From Candidatus Obscuribacterales bacterium (lineage in GTDB: Bacteria; Cyanobacteriota; Vampirovibrionia; Obscuribacterales; Obscuribacteraceae): a stretch of DNA of 42,875 nucleotides. Position 1 is the stretch's first letter. Every line of letters starts with the position of its first letter. Shown here one piece after another: positions 1 through 9,979 of the stretch. A program made the translations under genes and the position numbers. The stretch is taken from assembly GCA_021732565.1 (NCBI GenBank), contig JAKFUT010000135.1, positions 1 to 42,875 on the forward strand. The letters are read 5' to 3'. The notes under the pieces are model-generated. The model made no database searches. It was not told the origin of the DNA and was given only the letters and a program-made list of their open reading frames with translations.

Positions 1-238
1 TAACTCCGGGAAGCTTGCTCAGAACATCCTTCGGCGCTCCCGAACCATTGCCGCCATCGCCTTCCCCTGGTTGAATTACACATCCGCCTGGAACTTCGGC
101 TGCTGGAGACTTGGACTTGGACCGAGTCTTGCTACTGCGTGCAGCGGTGACTTCGTCCATGGCTTCGGCACAGCTCTCAATGGAACAAGACACCGTGTCT
201 TCGCCGGGCTCAAACTTATTATCCAATTCGTTGTACAT
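1..238 (-). CDS. Hypothetical acidic protein, C-terminus beyond window
   Basis: The frame is open from an ATG at 238 down to base 1, so only the first 79 codons are seen. The start is well supported: a GGAG Shine-Dalgarno site lies 7 to 8 bases upstream. The visible part begins MYNELDNKFEPGEDTVS, is acidic at first, then has a basic Ser/Lys/Arg stretch and a Gly-rich segment (GEGDGGNGSG). It has no signal peptide or membrane segment and no domain I recognise. It lies 112 bases downstream of kinase K1 on the same strand, so co-transcription is possible. Function unknown. Confidence 0.6.
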   Translation of the reverse strand, partial: MYNELDNKFEPGEDTVSCSIESCAEAMDEVTAARSSKTRSKSKSPAAEVPGGCVIQPGEGDGGNGSGAPKDVLSKLPGV

Positions 239-350
239 CGCTTTTCTCCGCGAAATAAATAGGATCGCCTGTCCCTCTCTCAGCAATATTCTTCGCGAAA
301 ACTGTTTATTGCACAATGTTGATATGTGCAGTCGCTTTCTGCAGATACCT

Positions 351-3245
351 TCAGCGCGGCATGCTCGATTCAGCCTTTGATTGCAGAGAAACCATCTCCC
401 TAGACAGTAGCAAGGCTTGCTCAGCTTTTCCGGTTAGCCTCAGCATCTCGTGTCTCAACTTCAAAATCTCTAGCTTCATTGAAATGTCTAATTCTTCGTA
501 CCTCTTAATCTGATTCAGTTTTGAGAGGGCAAAATCATATTTTTTCAAATCGCAGTAATAACGCGCACTCCAAATACCGAATCTCGCGGCTAATTTGAAA
601 TCTCGTAATCCAAATTGGTTAAACAGTTTCACTCCTTCTTCGGCGGTGCGACTTGCAGCAGCTAAATCACCAAGAAGAGACTCGCTGAGTAAACGGTCAT
701 ACAGAATCACTTCCCTTAACTCTGCCACCAGTTTGGAATTTTCCTCAGCATCACACAGTTCAACCGCTTTTTTGCAGAGATTCAAAGCCATCGAATAGTC
801 ATGCAATTTGATTGCAGAGTCAATAGCCCAATTCATCCCATACATCCTATCTCCAAACTCGAGATCATTACCAAAGTCGAAGCTACTGCGTAGAAGCTGA
901 CGAGCACGTTCTTCGCTTCGCTTTGTAGATAGAATCAGAATATCCGCCGCTAGAAATTCATTGAGCCGAGCCTGTCCAATCTTTTTGCGTTTTTTCAATT
1001 CCTCCGCCAATTTCAACAGAATTTCTACGTAAGCGGCCGATGGAGTGGACCGACACATAGACCACAGGATAATTCGTAAATTTCCGACCTCCCTTATCTG
1101 GTACTCAATGGGAATTCTTTGCAATTTCATTTCTATCTGCTGGCAAATTGTTGACGGAATCAAATACTCAGGACCAGAACTGCTCGTAATTTGAGCCATG
1201 AACACGATCTGTCGATCCGGCGGTACAATGTCTCCGCAAGCTGTTATCCCATCTGCAAGAAAGCGTCTCGCGTCTGCAAACGATCCTTGGGCCAGTGCAT
1301 TTCTAGTTAGCCAATTATTACAAAGGGCCAGGCCATCAGGATCTTTCGCCAGAGGTTCGCGCAACGCCATCAGCTTTGGTTGGCTATCTGCGAAATGACC
1401 CAGGCGACTTAGCGCAATTGCATGATGAAGAGCGATTTCCGGCAGTTTGCTCTCCAGGGATAAGTTCTTATTCCGAGCTTGCGCCTGCCTTACAAATTTT
1501 TCCAGGGCTTCAGAAATCCTCAATGCTGCCGCCGCATAGAAAGGCACATCCTCCTGGAACCGCTTATCTGCCAGCTCCAAATAATACAAAGACTTCGGAT
1601 TATCGGGCGAATTAAATGCCATGGAAATCGCCCGATCAAGATGTTTCATGGCTGGCACCGTGTCTTCCGTTGCAAATTCGGCGCCAGCTACGCTAAGTAA
1701 AGCGCGAAACCCGTCGACCTCTGTATCTTGCACCGAGTCCAAAATACCGAGCGCCTGTTTTGCCCACTTCAAACATTCCTTCTGTTTGCCTTGCATAAAC
1801 GCACTCTCGCTCAGTCCTCCTAGCAGAATTGCCAAGTCTTTGTTTGATCTAAAATCACCGTTCTTAAGTTGCGCTAGATGAAGTTGCTCTAGATGAAGTT
1901 TCTCAACCTGAAAGAAGAGCCTCTGCTTCCAGAGCAAGTCGATGGCTTGAGAATAAGCATGCCACCTGTCTGAATCGCTCACAGAGTTGGCAGGGCTGTG
2001 ATAAATTTTCAGATACTTAGTCAGTGCTTCCTTCTCGGCCATCTCCATTGCAATCGAGTTTCCCTCAGAAGAATAAAGACTGGCAAGCTGATAGTGCATA
2101 TCCGCAGCATACAGGTCGTCCGAACTACCATATTTGGACAGCCAGTCTTGGGAATATTTGATTTGCTCCGCGAGACCCTTCGTTAAAGGTATAAGCTCCA
2201 TCATGGTGTATGGTCTTTTCCGCACAATAAGATTCGATTTCTCAACGGAAAATTTCTTTGACAAGTTCTCCCTCATTATGTAAGCACCGAAAACTGCCAT
2301 TATTGCCGCGAGAATTGAGACCACCACAATCGCGCCTATGCGAAATGAAGAATTGCCAAAATGATTCTTGCCTGTGTCGGCATACAAAACCGTCCCCTCA
2401 CCGCTTTGTACTAGTTTAATATCGTTGGCAAATGCTTCCATAGACTGATAACGGCAAGCTGGATCTTTGTTCGTCGCCTTTCGCAACACCCAGTCTAATC
2501 CAGCCGGTACAGTTCCCTTCGTCCGCGACGCAGGGATGGGCTTCAGCGGATTCTTCAGATGCATGTTGATTACTGCATAAGCATCGTCTGCCTCAAACGG
2601 AGGCTCGCCACTGAGTAATTCATAGAGAACACAACCCAAGGAGTAAATATCACTACGACTGTCGACAGTTTTACCACTGCACTGTTCAGGACTCATGTAA
2701 TGAAGGCTTCCTTGCAAAGCAGTTGTCGTATACGTGGATTGTCCACCGCCCTCTAGAATTCGCCCCATTCCAAAATCAACGACCTTCACGAAATCGACAC
2801 CAGATTCGGTATCAGTGAGCATTATATTGGCCGGTTTAAGATCGCGATGAATTATGCTCTCGCGATGAGCGTGACTGAGTGCGTCGCAGACCTGCAACGC
2901 TATCGACATAACGCGGTCGGCAGAAAAAACTCCATTTTTGGCCAAGCTGCTGCGCAGATCGCAGCCAGACACATACTCCATCGCTATGAACGGGCGTTGA
3001 TCTTTGGTCAACCCACAGCGAAAGATCCCAAGTATATTCGAATGCGACAGGCGCGATAGTATTTTGCCTTCTCTCTGAAAGCGGGCAAGCGTTTCAACAG
3101 AGAGTTCTGAATGATTGACGAACTTCAAGGCCACTTTACGCTCCAGGCGCAAATCGTGACATGCATATACCTGCCCCGATCCTCCTTCGCCAATGACTTC
3201 GAGAATCTCGTAACGGTCATCCACAACAGTACCGGGCAATAGCAT
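351..3245 (-). CDS. Transmembrane Ser/Thr kinase with TPR-like outer domain (K1)
   Basis: Hanks-type protein kinase of 964 aa. The kinase domain covers about residues 12-275: glycine loop GEGGSG, ATP-binding Lys41 (VALK), catalytic HRDLKPAN with Asp135, DFG Asp157, and SPEQC in place of APE, so it should be active. One membrane helix follows at about 303-324. The remaining 640 residues are helical with TPR-like repeats and presumably lie outside the cytoplasm, as in other membrane kinases of this design. The start is the ATG at 3245: AAGGAG sits 8 bases upstream of it, but only 2 bases from the TTG at 3251. K2 lies 98 bases upstream on the same strand. The ligand and substrates cannot be told from sequence. 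Confidence 0.93.
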   Translation of the reverse strand: MLLPGTVVDDRYEILEVIGEGGSGQVYACHDLRLERKVALKFVNHSELSVETLARFQREGKILSRLSHSNILGIFRCGLTKDQRPFIAMEYVSGCDLRSSLAKNGVFSADRVMSIALQVCDALSHAHRESIIHRDLKPANIMLTDTESGVDFVKVVDFGMGRILEGGGQSTYTTTALQGSLHYMSPEQCSGKTVDSRSDIYSLGCVLYELLSGEPPFEADDAYAVINMHLKNPLKPIPASRTKGTVPAGLDWVLRKATNKDPACRYQSMEAFANDIKLVQSGEGTVLYADTGKNHFGNSSFRIGAIVVVSILAAIMAVFGAYIMRENLSKKFSVEKSNLIVRKRPYTMMELIPLTKGLAEQIKYSQDWLSKYGSSDDLYAADMHYQLASLYSSEGNSIAMEMAEKEALTKYLKIYHSPANSVSDSDRWHAYSQAIDLLWKQRLFFQVEKLHLEQLHLAQLKNGDFRSNKDLAILLGGLSESAFMQGKQKECLKWAKQALGILDSVQDTEVDGFRALLSVAGAEFATEDTVPAMKHLDRAISMAFNSPDNPKSLYYLELADKRFQEDVPFYAAAALRISEALEKFVRQAQARNKNLSLESKLPEIALHHAIALSRLGHFADSQPKLMALREPLAKDPDGLALCNNWLTRNALAQGSFADARRFLADGITACGDIVPPDRQIVFMAQITSSSGPEYLIPSTICQQIEMKLQRIPIEYQIREVGNLRIILWSMCRSTPSAAYVEILLKLAEELKKRKKIGQARLNEFLAADILILSTKRSEERARQLLRSSFDFGNDLEFGDRMYGMNWAIDSAIKLHDYSMALNLCKKAVELCDAEENSKLVAELREVILYDRLLSESLLGDLAAASRTAEEGVKLFNQFGLRDFKLAARFGIWSARYYCDLKKYDFALSKLNQIKRYEELDISMKLEILKLRHEMLRLTGKAEQALLLSREMVSLQSKAESSMPR

Positions 3246-3343
3246 GCGCAACTCTCCTTGTTGCTTTTATGCCCGCTACGCACCAACTATGATTAAAGTT
3301 CTCAATTACAACCCCGGTGCCTCATTTTCGCCTTGAACTCAAC

Positions 3344-5299
3344 TCACTGTCGCGATGCCGTTACATTGGTATGAGCGATTCCATTCAATGTATTGAGATC
3401 CCGTCCGGCCGAGTCCAGGAATTGTTTGACATCTCTTGGTGCCATAGCCAAAGATTCTTTCTTTGCTTCAGCTAACGCAGCCGTGTATATCGCCAAGGAC
3501 TTCTTTTCAAGCGGTGGTTGCTTAAACCACCGTGACAGTAAAGTTTTCATATACTTACGTGCCTTGTTAGACGTCTGTACTTCATGCAGAGAATCAAGGC
3601 ACTGAGCCTGGGAGCCAAGCATTTCGCATAGAACCAGTGCATCTACCGGAGAACTGCATTTCGCTGTCAGTATCAACTGCACTGTTGCGTCCTTGAACCT
3701 TCCGGGTCGCCAATCACCTCTGGAATCAGCCATAATCGCGTTCTCCAGCAAAGAAAAACCAATCTTCCTGTGGAGATCATCAACAACCTTGAGAGCACGC
3801 ATCGACTCGGTAATCTTACCGCTCTCAGCGAGTCTGACAGACCCGTAAAGTGCAACCAACAAACTACCAACTTTATTGGACGGACGTGCACAAGATTGAG
3901 CCATAGTCAGATTCTCGTCAGCCTGCTGCAATAATTCAGCAGCTCGGACTGAATCGGAGCACTGCCATGCCAGTTGACGGCAAAGAGTAAACTGATCCAG
4001 GCACAGCTCGACCTTATTTGTCATGTTCTCGGAAAGATGATTCAATAGATCGATCATGCGCGTTGTTATCTGTAACGCATTCTCCAACCGCCCTCTTTCC
4101 CAGTAGCTATCTCGCAGCCGCTCCAAGTGCTGGAGAAGGAGTAAACCATCAGACGCTTCGCGAGATCGATCGAAATTAGACTGCGCACGAGCAACCTGTT
4201 GTTCAAATTTCACAAAACCACCGTCACCTCGATGCTGAAACACCAACTTAGCTTCATCTTTCACCCATCCCCGATGTAGACCCACCGTAAGGGAGCCGCA
4301 TGCCACCATCAGTAATACCGTACAAGAAAGAGGTAGGAATCTCTTGAAGGTTTGTCGACGCGAAGCCGTCGGTGCATTTGCGCAAAACCGGATCAGATCA
4401 GGCGTTTCGTCCAAAGCTTTCTTGAGTTCAGCCTGAAGAATTGCTACCGTCGCTGGTCGACGATCAGGGTCCTTTTGCAGACAAGACTGAATAACACTAC
4501 AGAGCGCCATTGCTTCGGCCTTGTCGCTTACAAAGGCATTTAGCTTGGGCAACGTCTCCGACATGTGTTTATACATTGTCTCCAGAGCCGTTTCACCGCT
4601 ATAAGGAGCGCGGCCAATCAGAGCCTCATACATCACACAACCAAGAGAATAGATATCCGACGAAGAGGATATCTTTCCACCGCGACACTGCTCAGGACTC
4701 ATGTATGACGGGCTGCCCAGTAAACTATTGGTGGCGGTAAGAGTTTTGTGTTGGTCTGATCCTTCCAAGCTTGCTATACCAAAATCTAAGAGGATGGGAG
4801 TGAGCCCTTCCGTTCCCTGACATAGAAATATATTGCTCGGTTTAATGTCGCGATGCACAATACCTTTGGACGAAGAAAGCTTTAGCGCATCGACAATCCC
4901 GGTGAAAACAGATCGAAACTCTTCAATTGACAAAACACCCTGGCGCGCAAAATACTCCGCCAGACTTTCTCCTTCAAGTAAATCAGATACTTGATAGGGT
5001 CGTTTGTCCTCGCCGGTAATTCCGAAACTGTGAATTTTCAAAATATTAGAGTGACTGAGCGAGGCTAATGTTCTAGCTTCGCGCAAGAATCGCTGATGCC
5101 CCTCAACAGTGGAGGCTAAGTCTGTATGCAAAACCTTGATTGCGACACTTCGCGAGAGCTCGCTATCAAATGCACGGTACACCTCGCCCATTCCACCACG
5201 GCCAACTAAACCTTGAACGTTATAGCGTGAAGGCAAAGCCAAATCACTGGGGACCGAACGAGACGTCTCGCGAATTGTCAGTTCTTGTTCAGTCGACAT
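3344..5299 (-). CDS. Transmembrane Ser/Thr kinase with short helical outer domain (K2)
   Basis: Second Hanks-type kinase, 651 aa from the ATG at 5299; a TTG directly before it is the alternative. The kinase domain has glycine loop GRGGMGEVY, Lys55 (VAIK), HRDIKPSN with Asp151, LDFG and SPEQC, so all catalytic residues are present. One membrane helix lies at about 322-341. The outer part is about 300 residues, helix-rich and without clear repeats, much shorter than in K1 or K3. No good Shine-Dalgarno is seen: the nearest GAGG is about 20 bases away. It is transcribed toward K1 and may share its transcript. Membrane sensor kinase; signal unknown. Confidence 0.92.
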   Translation of the reverse strand: MSTEQELTIRETSRSVPSDLALPSRYNVQGLVGRGGMGEVYRAFDSELSRSVAIKVLHTDLASTVEGHQRFLREARTLASLSHSNILKIHSFGITGEDKRPYQVSDLLEGESLAEYFARQGVLSIEEFRSVFTGIVDALKLSSSKGIVHRDIKPSNIFLCQGTEGLTPILLDFGIASLEGSDQHKTLTATNSLLGSPSYMSPEQCRGGKISSSSDIYSLGCVMYEALIGRAPYSGETALETMYKHMSETLPKLNAFVSDKAEAMALCSVIQSCLQKDPDRRPATVAILQAELKKALDETPDLIRFCANAPTASRRQTFKRFLPLSCTVLLMVACGSLTVGLHRGWVKDEAKLVFQHRGDGGFVKFEQQVARAQSNFDRSREASDGLLLLQHLERLRDSYWERGRLENALQITTRMIDLLNHLSENMTNKVELCLDQFTLCRQLAWQCSDSVRAAELLQQADENLTMAQSCARPSNKVGSLLVALYGSVRLAESGKITESMRALKVVDDLHRKIGFSLLENAIMADSRGDWRPGRFKDATVQLILTAKCSSPVDALVLCEMLGSQAQCLDSLHEVQTSNKARKYMKTLLSRWFKQPPLEKKSLAIYTAALAEAKKESLAMAPRDVKQFLDSAGRDLNTLNGIAHTNVTASRQ

Positions 5300-5559
5300 C
5301 AATTATTTTGACCAGAGGTTACCTCATTCTTTATGCCCTGTTCAAACAAGAGTTGATATTAATTGATAGGTGACAGGACCAGCACTATGAATGAATCAGT
5401 TGATCGAATTTGCGCAGGTGTGAGAGCTTCGCCGAGTGTGATAAATTTTTGGTCGCAAATTCACTTATGCATCAGCTAATTTTCTGGATTGTCCATTCCA
5501 GTTTACTTCTTAAATTATTTCGACCGAATTGGTTCACACCTACAGAGAATCATGGTCCG

Positions 5560-6291
5560 CTAGTAGACACTACCTCCTCCAAGCAGTCGACGTAACTCTC
5601 GCGAGCACTTCTCTCCCCCAAAAGCAGGACCGTGACCGGGAAGCAGCATGTTCACAGGTAGCTCCCTGTATTGCTCAGTGCTACACTTCAGCCGATCAAA
5701 ATCCAGTGTAAACCACGTTAGATTCAAACTCAGCTTCTTAACTGTGCTACTGATGTTATCCCCACAGAACAAGAAGCCGTCATCTTCAGACCACATGCTT
5801 ATGCTGCCAGGTGTATGCCCGGGAGTATAGATGACTCTCAAAGTTCCAATCATATCGTCTTTCGACACGGCAACAATTTTCTCAATCGGCGGTGGATCGA
5901 GAAGTCGCAAAAAACGGGCGGTGCTAAGCAACAAACGGCAGGGGCCGTACCCGTCGGCATCTGCCATGCACGCTCGCCCTTGCAAATAGTGAATGTCTTG
6001 TTCATGCGCGTAAACCAGTGCACCGGTCTCGCTTGCTAGTTCAGCCGCGGAGCCCGCATGATCCGGATGAGCGTGCGTAATTACAATGCGTCTGAGTGGT
6101 TCTCCCAGAAACTGAATTGCCCGCAGAAGCGCCGCAGCATTCCATGGCTGTCCGGCATCAATCATTGTAAAACCATCAGTTTCTTTCCAGAACCAACAAT
6201 TCACCGGCGCAGGAAAAATGAAAACAATCTGCCACAAACGCGGGCTAATCCGCGCTAATAATTGACCAGGAGTTCGCTGCAAAATTTCCAC
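5560..6291 (-). CDS. Metallo-beta-lactamase-fold hydrolase
   Basis: A 243-aa protein of the MBL superfamily, closest in pattern to glyoxalase II-like or broad-specificity hydrolases. Metal ligands are visible in order: THAHPDHAG (HxHxDH), the later His of HTPGS, the Asp of CGDN and the last His of PGHG, so a two-metal site looks complete. There is no signal peptide, so it is cytoplasmic. The start is a GTG at 6291 with a weak ribosome site; an in-frame later start cannot be ruled out, but the metal motif comes well after it. It lies upstream of K2 with a 260-base gap, so it is probably a separate unit. The substrate cannot be assigned: this superfamily covers thioesters, lactones, nucleic acids and more. 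Confidence 0.88.
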   Translation of the reverse strand: MEILQRTPGQLLARISPRLWQIVFIFPAPVNCWFWKETDGFTMIDAGQPWNAAALLRAIQFLGEPLRRIVITHAHPDHAGSAAELASETGALVYAHEQDIHYLQGRACMADADGYGPCRLLLSTARFLRLLDPPPIEKIVAVSKDDMIGTLRVIYTPGHTPGSISMWSEDDGFLFCGDNISSTVKKLSLNLTWFTLDFDRLKCSTEQYRELPVNMLLPGHGPAFGGEKCSRELRRLLGGGSVY

Positions 6292-6391
6292 GGCTGAACC
6301 AACTAAGGCGTGCTTTGTCTATGGTGCCACTGCGCACATTCAATGAGGCAGACTTGTAAATTCAAACACGCCAATTCCGAACGGTTGTCTC

Positions 6392-6547
6392 TCATGGAAC
6401 CTTTCCGCCTCCCGCCTTTCCTATCGTTGTCTGAAACCCCTGCCAGTTCTCGGGCAACGCTCGTCGGCCTTGTGATATTTCTATCGAGCTCACTGGCGAT
6501 ATGGTCAAGGAGCAAATATCCCACCAGCGGCATGTTTTATCGCACAT
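6392..6547 (-). CDS. Candidate small Cys/Trp protein (51 aa)
   Basis: A short frame begins at an ATG at 6547 with an AGGAG ribosome site 6 bases upstream, the best signal in this gap, and ends at TGA at 6392. The product starts MCDKTCRWWDICS, with three Cys and two Trp in the first 13 residues, and ends Gly/Lys-rich. A longer frame in another phase overlaps it (start near 6533) but lacks a ribosome site. I do not recognise the family. It may be chance; the ribosome site is the only positive evidence. Confidence 0.28.
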   Translation of the reverse strand: MCDKTCRWWDICSLTISPVSSIEISQGRRALPENWQGFQTTIGKAGGGKVP

Positions 6548-6726
6548 GACGATCTCCTACACGGGATGTCCTACAAAAAAGACAATCTTAACATTGAATG
6601 TTCTGATCCATTATCGCTAAGAGAGCCTTCAAGCACCGGCTGAGTTCATGCGATAAATCAGTTTCCTGGCAGTAGCACCGAGCATCTTCCGCGCGACTTC
6701 CACGTCACGATTCTCAGCCGGTTTCG

Positions 6727-7464
6727 CTACGGAATTTTTCCGCTACCTGGCTGAAGTTCGGGATCTGGATAAGCAGGAATGAGATTGGGATCGTTTACTT
6801 CCGTTTGTGCTGGACCCGGCTTGACGGGATCACTTTTTTTGGATGCTTTGAACAAGTCGGAGTTCAGCAATGTAATGGCTTTTTCCAAATCGTCGAGCTC
6901 CGGACGAGGAAAGCCTTTCTTGCTCGCCTCAGCTTCTTGTAGAAGCAATTTCGATTGGCGATCAAGAAAGAGAGACGCTTCATCACTTGAAATAAAACCT
7001 TTCGACTGAACCAGACGAATCTGATCGGCCAGATTCAAGAGTCGCTCTTTGAATTTCGGAACAAAGATAAGCGTTGGTTTATAAGTACGAACGCTATTAC
7101 TGTCAACTGCGCCGGTAGGGGTCTCAAGCGTGGTTCCATTGGAGGAACGGACGGATCCTGCAGACGCGGCGCCATTCACCGGAATCTGTACTCCATCAGC
7201 CCCGGCACTGGTCGGACCAGTGGTGGAACTGGTGCTTGATGAACTTTGAATGGTCGATGAACTTGAGCTGTTCGATGTCACGGTCCCATCTGCCAAAAGA
7301 AACATCTTGTTCAATGTCATTGGTGAATGGCACTGAGCTCCACGATTCTTCGTGCTGTTTACCGGCTGCGCTTGACACTGCGCTTCTACGTGATTTGTTA
7401 GCAACCAACCTTCGCAGGCAATTGATGCCAAAATCAGCATCCACACACTTGGCGTTTTTCTCAT
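6727..7464 (-). CDS. Exported Ser-rich hypothetical protein
   Basis: A 245-aa protein with an N-terminal signal peptide (basic MRK, hydrophobic WMLILASIA, then a polar segment ending near VEAQ). A low-complexity Ser/Thr run follows (roughly residues 64-88), then a Gly/Ala/Ser linker. The C-terminal 120 residues form a charged, probably helical domain (FVPKFKERLLNLADQIRL) that ends Pro-rich. The start ATG at 7464 has GAGG about 9 bases upstream. Three Cys near the N-terminus might pair outside the membrane. It is divergent from the universal stress gene and alone on its strand. I do not recognise the C-terminal domain; a periplasmic or surface role is inferred from the leader. Confidence 0.72.
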   Translation of the reverse strand: MRKTPSVWMLILASIACEGWLLTNHVEAQCQAQPVNSTKNRGAQCHSPMTLNKMFLLADGTVTSNSSSSSTIQSSSSTSSTTGPTSAGADGVQIPVNGAASAGSVRSSNGTTLETPTGAVDSNSVRTYKPTLIFVPKFKERLLNLADQIRLVQSKGFISSDEASLFLDRQSKLLLQEAEASKKGFPRPELDDLEKAITLLNSDLFKASKKSDPVKPGPAQTEVNDPNLIPAYPDPELQPGSGKIP

Positions 7465-7640
7465 GCACAGGGTCCTCTTTAGAGAATCAATTGCCCGAAG
7501 TTACCATTCTGCTTTGATTGTACCAGGGTAAGCCGTGGTCGCCGTCGCTCCAGCTCCGCCCGAGATACACAGACTGCCCCGAATCTGATGCTGGTTGGCA
7601 TCTACGGGTACTCCATCATAAACCGATCACATGCAAGCTG

Positions 7641-7646
7641 TATAAT
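7641..7646 (+). promoter_or_regulatory. Probable -10 box of the universal stress gene
   Basis: A perfect TATAAT ends 38 bases before the ATG of the stress protein gene. No good -35 is seen at 16-18 bases. Transcription would begin near 7653, just before the upstream GTG, which supports the ATG at 7685 as the true start. Confidence 0.42.
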
Positions 7647-7684
7647 TCGTCGCCTGTGTGGCACGGTCAAATTCGGAGAAACCC

Positions 7685-8614
7685 ATGAAGATAATTGCGC
7701 CAATTGACAGCTCCGACTCGGCAGAATCTACGCTTAGCGCATTGGTTGGTACCAAATGGCAAGCAGGAACTGAGATCAAGCTCCTTAGCGTTAAGCACCA
7801 GGAACATTCGAAGGGCAGTCATTCTGAGGACACCATTAACATTGAAAGCGTGCTCACAAACAAGGCAGACGAACTAAAGAAACGTCTACAAGACTGCACG
7901 ATATCCACAGAGATAGCTCAAGGCGATCCCAAAACACAAATCGCAGAAGTTGCAAAGCACTGGCCGTCCGACCTGATAGTCATGGGTACACGAGGCAAGA
8001 AAGGCCTCGATGCAATATTTCTCGGCAGCGTTTCTCAGGGAGTTCTGTTGCAAGCACATTGCCCTGTCATTATTGCGAAGAAGGCACCAGACGAACAACA
8101 TGCGCATGAAGGGTTTAAATCTATCGTGCTCTCGGTGGACAACTCAGCGTATGCACGCGCGGCACTGACCTGGTTGATGAATATTAACTGGGGGGAGAAC
8201 ACAGTCTTTAAGCTGGTAACGGCAATTCCACCACTAGCTGAATTCTTTTCCGGTGAAATGAACCCGGTACTTGTGTCGGGTCTTGTTGAAGAGCACAAAT
8301 CACTATTCGAAAAAGCTACCAGAGAACTGCAAGAGATGGCTAAGAAACTCACAGAGGCAACCGGACCGGGGCGTGTGTCCACAGCAATTGTAGATGGTGA
8401 TCCCCGAGAAGTAATTCTGAATGTCGCCCTCTCTTGCAATGCGGATTTGATCGTTATGGGCTCGCATGGAAAGACCGGTTTAACCAGGCTCCTCCTCGGA
8501 AGCGTCTCCCGGGCAATTTCTCAGCAGGCACCATGTGCGGTGGCAGTAATTAAAGGGCTAGTGCCAAAAGGGCAACCAAATACGCTACAACGCACGGGTC
8601 GCTTTAGCGGATAA
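7685..8614 (+). CDS. Tandem universal stress protein (two UspA domains)
   Basis: A 309-aa cytoplasmic protein with two UspA domains (about 1-142 and 150-300). Each has the nucleotide-binding pattern G-2x-G-9x-G-S: GTRGKKGLDAIFLGS in the first and GSHGKTGLTRLLLGS in the second, so both are probably ATP-binding. Each opens with the usual beta strand and Asp (IIAPIDSS, IVLSVDNS). The start is the ATG at 7685, with GGAG 6 bases upstream and a -10 box just ahead of it; the in-frame GTG at 7658 has neither. Tandem Usp proteins typically help survival under energy or redox stress. The protein is a single-gene unit here. Confidence 0.94.
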   Translation: MKIIAPIDSSDSAESTLSALVGTKWQAGTEIKLLSVKHQEHSKGSHSEDTINIESVLTNKADELKKRLQDCTISTEIAQGDPKTQIAEVAKHWPSDLIVMGTRGKKGLDAIFLGSVSQGVLLQAHCPVIIAKKAPDEQHAHEGFKSIVLSVDNSAYARAALTWLMNINWGENTVFKLVTAIPPLAEFFSGEMNPVLVSGLVEEHKSLFEKATRELQEMAKKLTEATGPGRVSTAIVDGDPREVILNVALSCNADLIVMGSHGKTGLTRLLLGSVSRAISQQAPCAVAVIKGLVPKGQPNTLQRTGRFSG

Positions 8615-8854
8615 GATCCGGAATCTACCAGGAACGTAAGTCACCGCCGTTGCAGCGAACTGTCGTGGCATGCTGTCTCGGAAACTGCCGAAGCGGCCTG
8701 ACGGGGCACCGAGAGCTGACCGTAATCACTACCAAACCGCCCCGAACTACGCAAGAGGAGACGCACACCCGGCAACCGCCATCAACTGATTCGATTTCGA
8801 TTGCACAAAGGCTTCATGACGGGTGAACGCATTTTTGGTGCTACTCTTGGGCAT

Positions 8855-9979
8855 CTAGCTCAACTGTCGGCGGAAGCGAACCAAATTGAAAGTCCATAAT
8901 ACAACTATCGCAATCACCAGCAAAAGCAGTTCCGGCCAGAGCAACTCAATGCCGGCTCCTTTAAGCATTACGCTACGCACAACAGTAGTGTAGTATCGCA
9001 ACGGAGCGAAGTTGGCCATTTGTTGCATGACGGCTGGCATGGTGTCGTACGGCACCACCGCACCGGAAAGTTGAATCGAAGGAATATTGATAAAAAACGC
9101 TGCCAGTTGCGCCTGGCGCATAGTTCGGCAGACGGTAGCAAGCATCATGCCCAACCCTATTCCCACGCATACATAAAGAGCAGAAGCCACACAAAAGGTT
9201 GGAATGCTGCCACGAAATGGAACATCAAAAACCAACAGAGCGATCATTACTGCCAGAAAAACATCAAACATAAGAAGGAAGAATAGCGGGATAATCTTCG
9301 CCAGCAAAATTTCCCATGCCGCCACCGGGGTCATTAACAGCTGTTCCAAGGTGCCCAGCTCTTTCTCACGTAAGAGGACCGACGATGAAACGAGGGTACA
9401 AGTTAACGTCAAAACGCCACCGAGTATTCCTGGCACAAAATACCAACTAGACCTCAGACCAGGATTGAAAATAACTTTCAATTGCATTTTCACTGGTGAC
9501 GGAACGGCTTGATCAGATGGAGAATAGTGACTGATCAATTGCATCAAATAGCTCTTAGCGATGTTTGCGGTGAAGACATCCACTCCGTCCACCAACACCT
9601 GCACTTCTGCTTTGCGGTTCCTGAACAGGTCTCGATCGAAGCCGGAAGGAATCACCAGACCTGCCCCCAGCCGTGATTTCTCAATCATTTCGCCCAGCGC
9701 CCGATCGTCTCCCACCAGATCGGTAGCGAAAAATACCTTACCAGAGGTAATGCTGGCGATAAGATCACGACTGGCGCGCGATCGATCGTAATCAACAATC
9801 CCTAACTTCACATTATGCAGACCGGGGTCGACAGTGCCGCCAATAATGAGCAACTGAAGCGTGGGCGGAAACAGTAACAGCCAGAGCAAGACTTTGTTTC
9901 GCATCGTCTGCCGCGTCTCTTTCACGATGAGCCCCCACAGGCGACTGTCGAGGAAGTGATCAATTATCTTGACGCTCAT
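8855..9979 (-). CDS. ABC-2 type transporter permease (distal)
   Basis: A 374-aa inner-membrane permease with the ABC-2 layout: one N-terminal helix (residues about 30-48), a large outer domain of about 130 residues, then five helices in the C-terminal half. The block containing REKELGTLEQLLMTP is typical of the YhhJ/YbhR type. Its ATG overlaps the TGA of the previous gene by 4 bases, which implies translational coupling. It pairs with the neighbouring permease to form the channel driven by the double ATPase, with the HlyD protein as periplasmic adaptor. The E. coli relatives (YbhGFSR, YhiI-RbbA-YhhJ) are linked to drug or small-molecule export. The substrate here is unknown. Confidence 0.92.
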   Translation of the reverse strand: MSVKIIDHFLDSRLWGLIVKETRQTMRNKVLLWLLLFPPTLQLLIIGGTVDPGLHNVKLGIVDYDRSRASRDLIASITSGKVFFATDLVGDDRALGEMIEKSRLGAGLVIPSGFDRDLFRNRKAEVQVLVDGVDVFTANIAKSYLMQLISHYSPSDQAVPSPVKMQLKVIFNPGLRSSWYFVPGILGGVLTLTCTLVSSSVLLREKELGTLEQLLMTPVAAWEILLAKIIPLFFLLMFDVFLAVMIALLVFDVPFRGSIPTFCVASALYVCVGIGLGMMLATVCRTMRQAQLAAFFINIPSIQLSGAVVPYDTMPAVMQQMANFAPLRYYTTVVRSVMLKGAGIELLWPELLLLVIAIVVLWTFNLVRFRRQLS

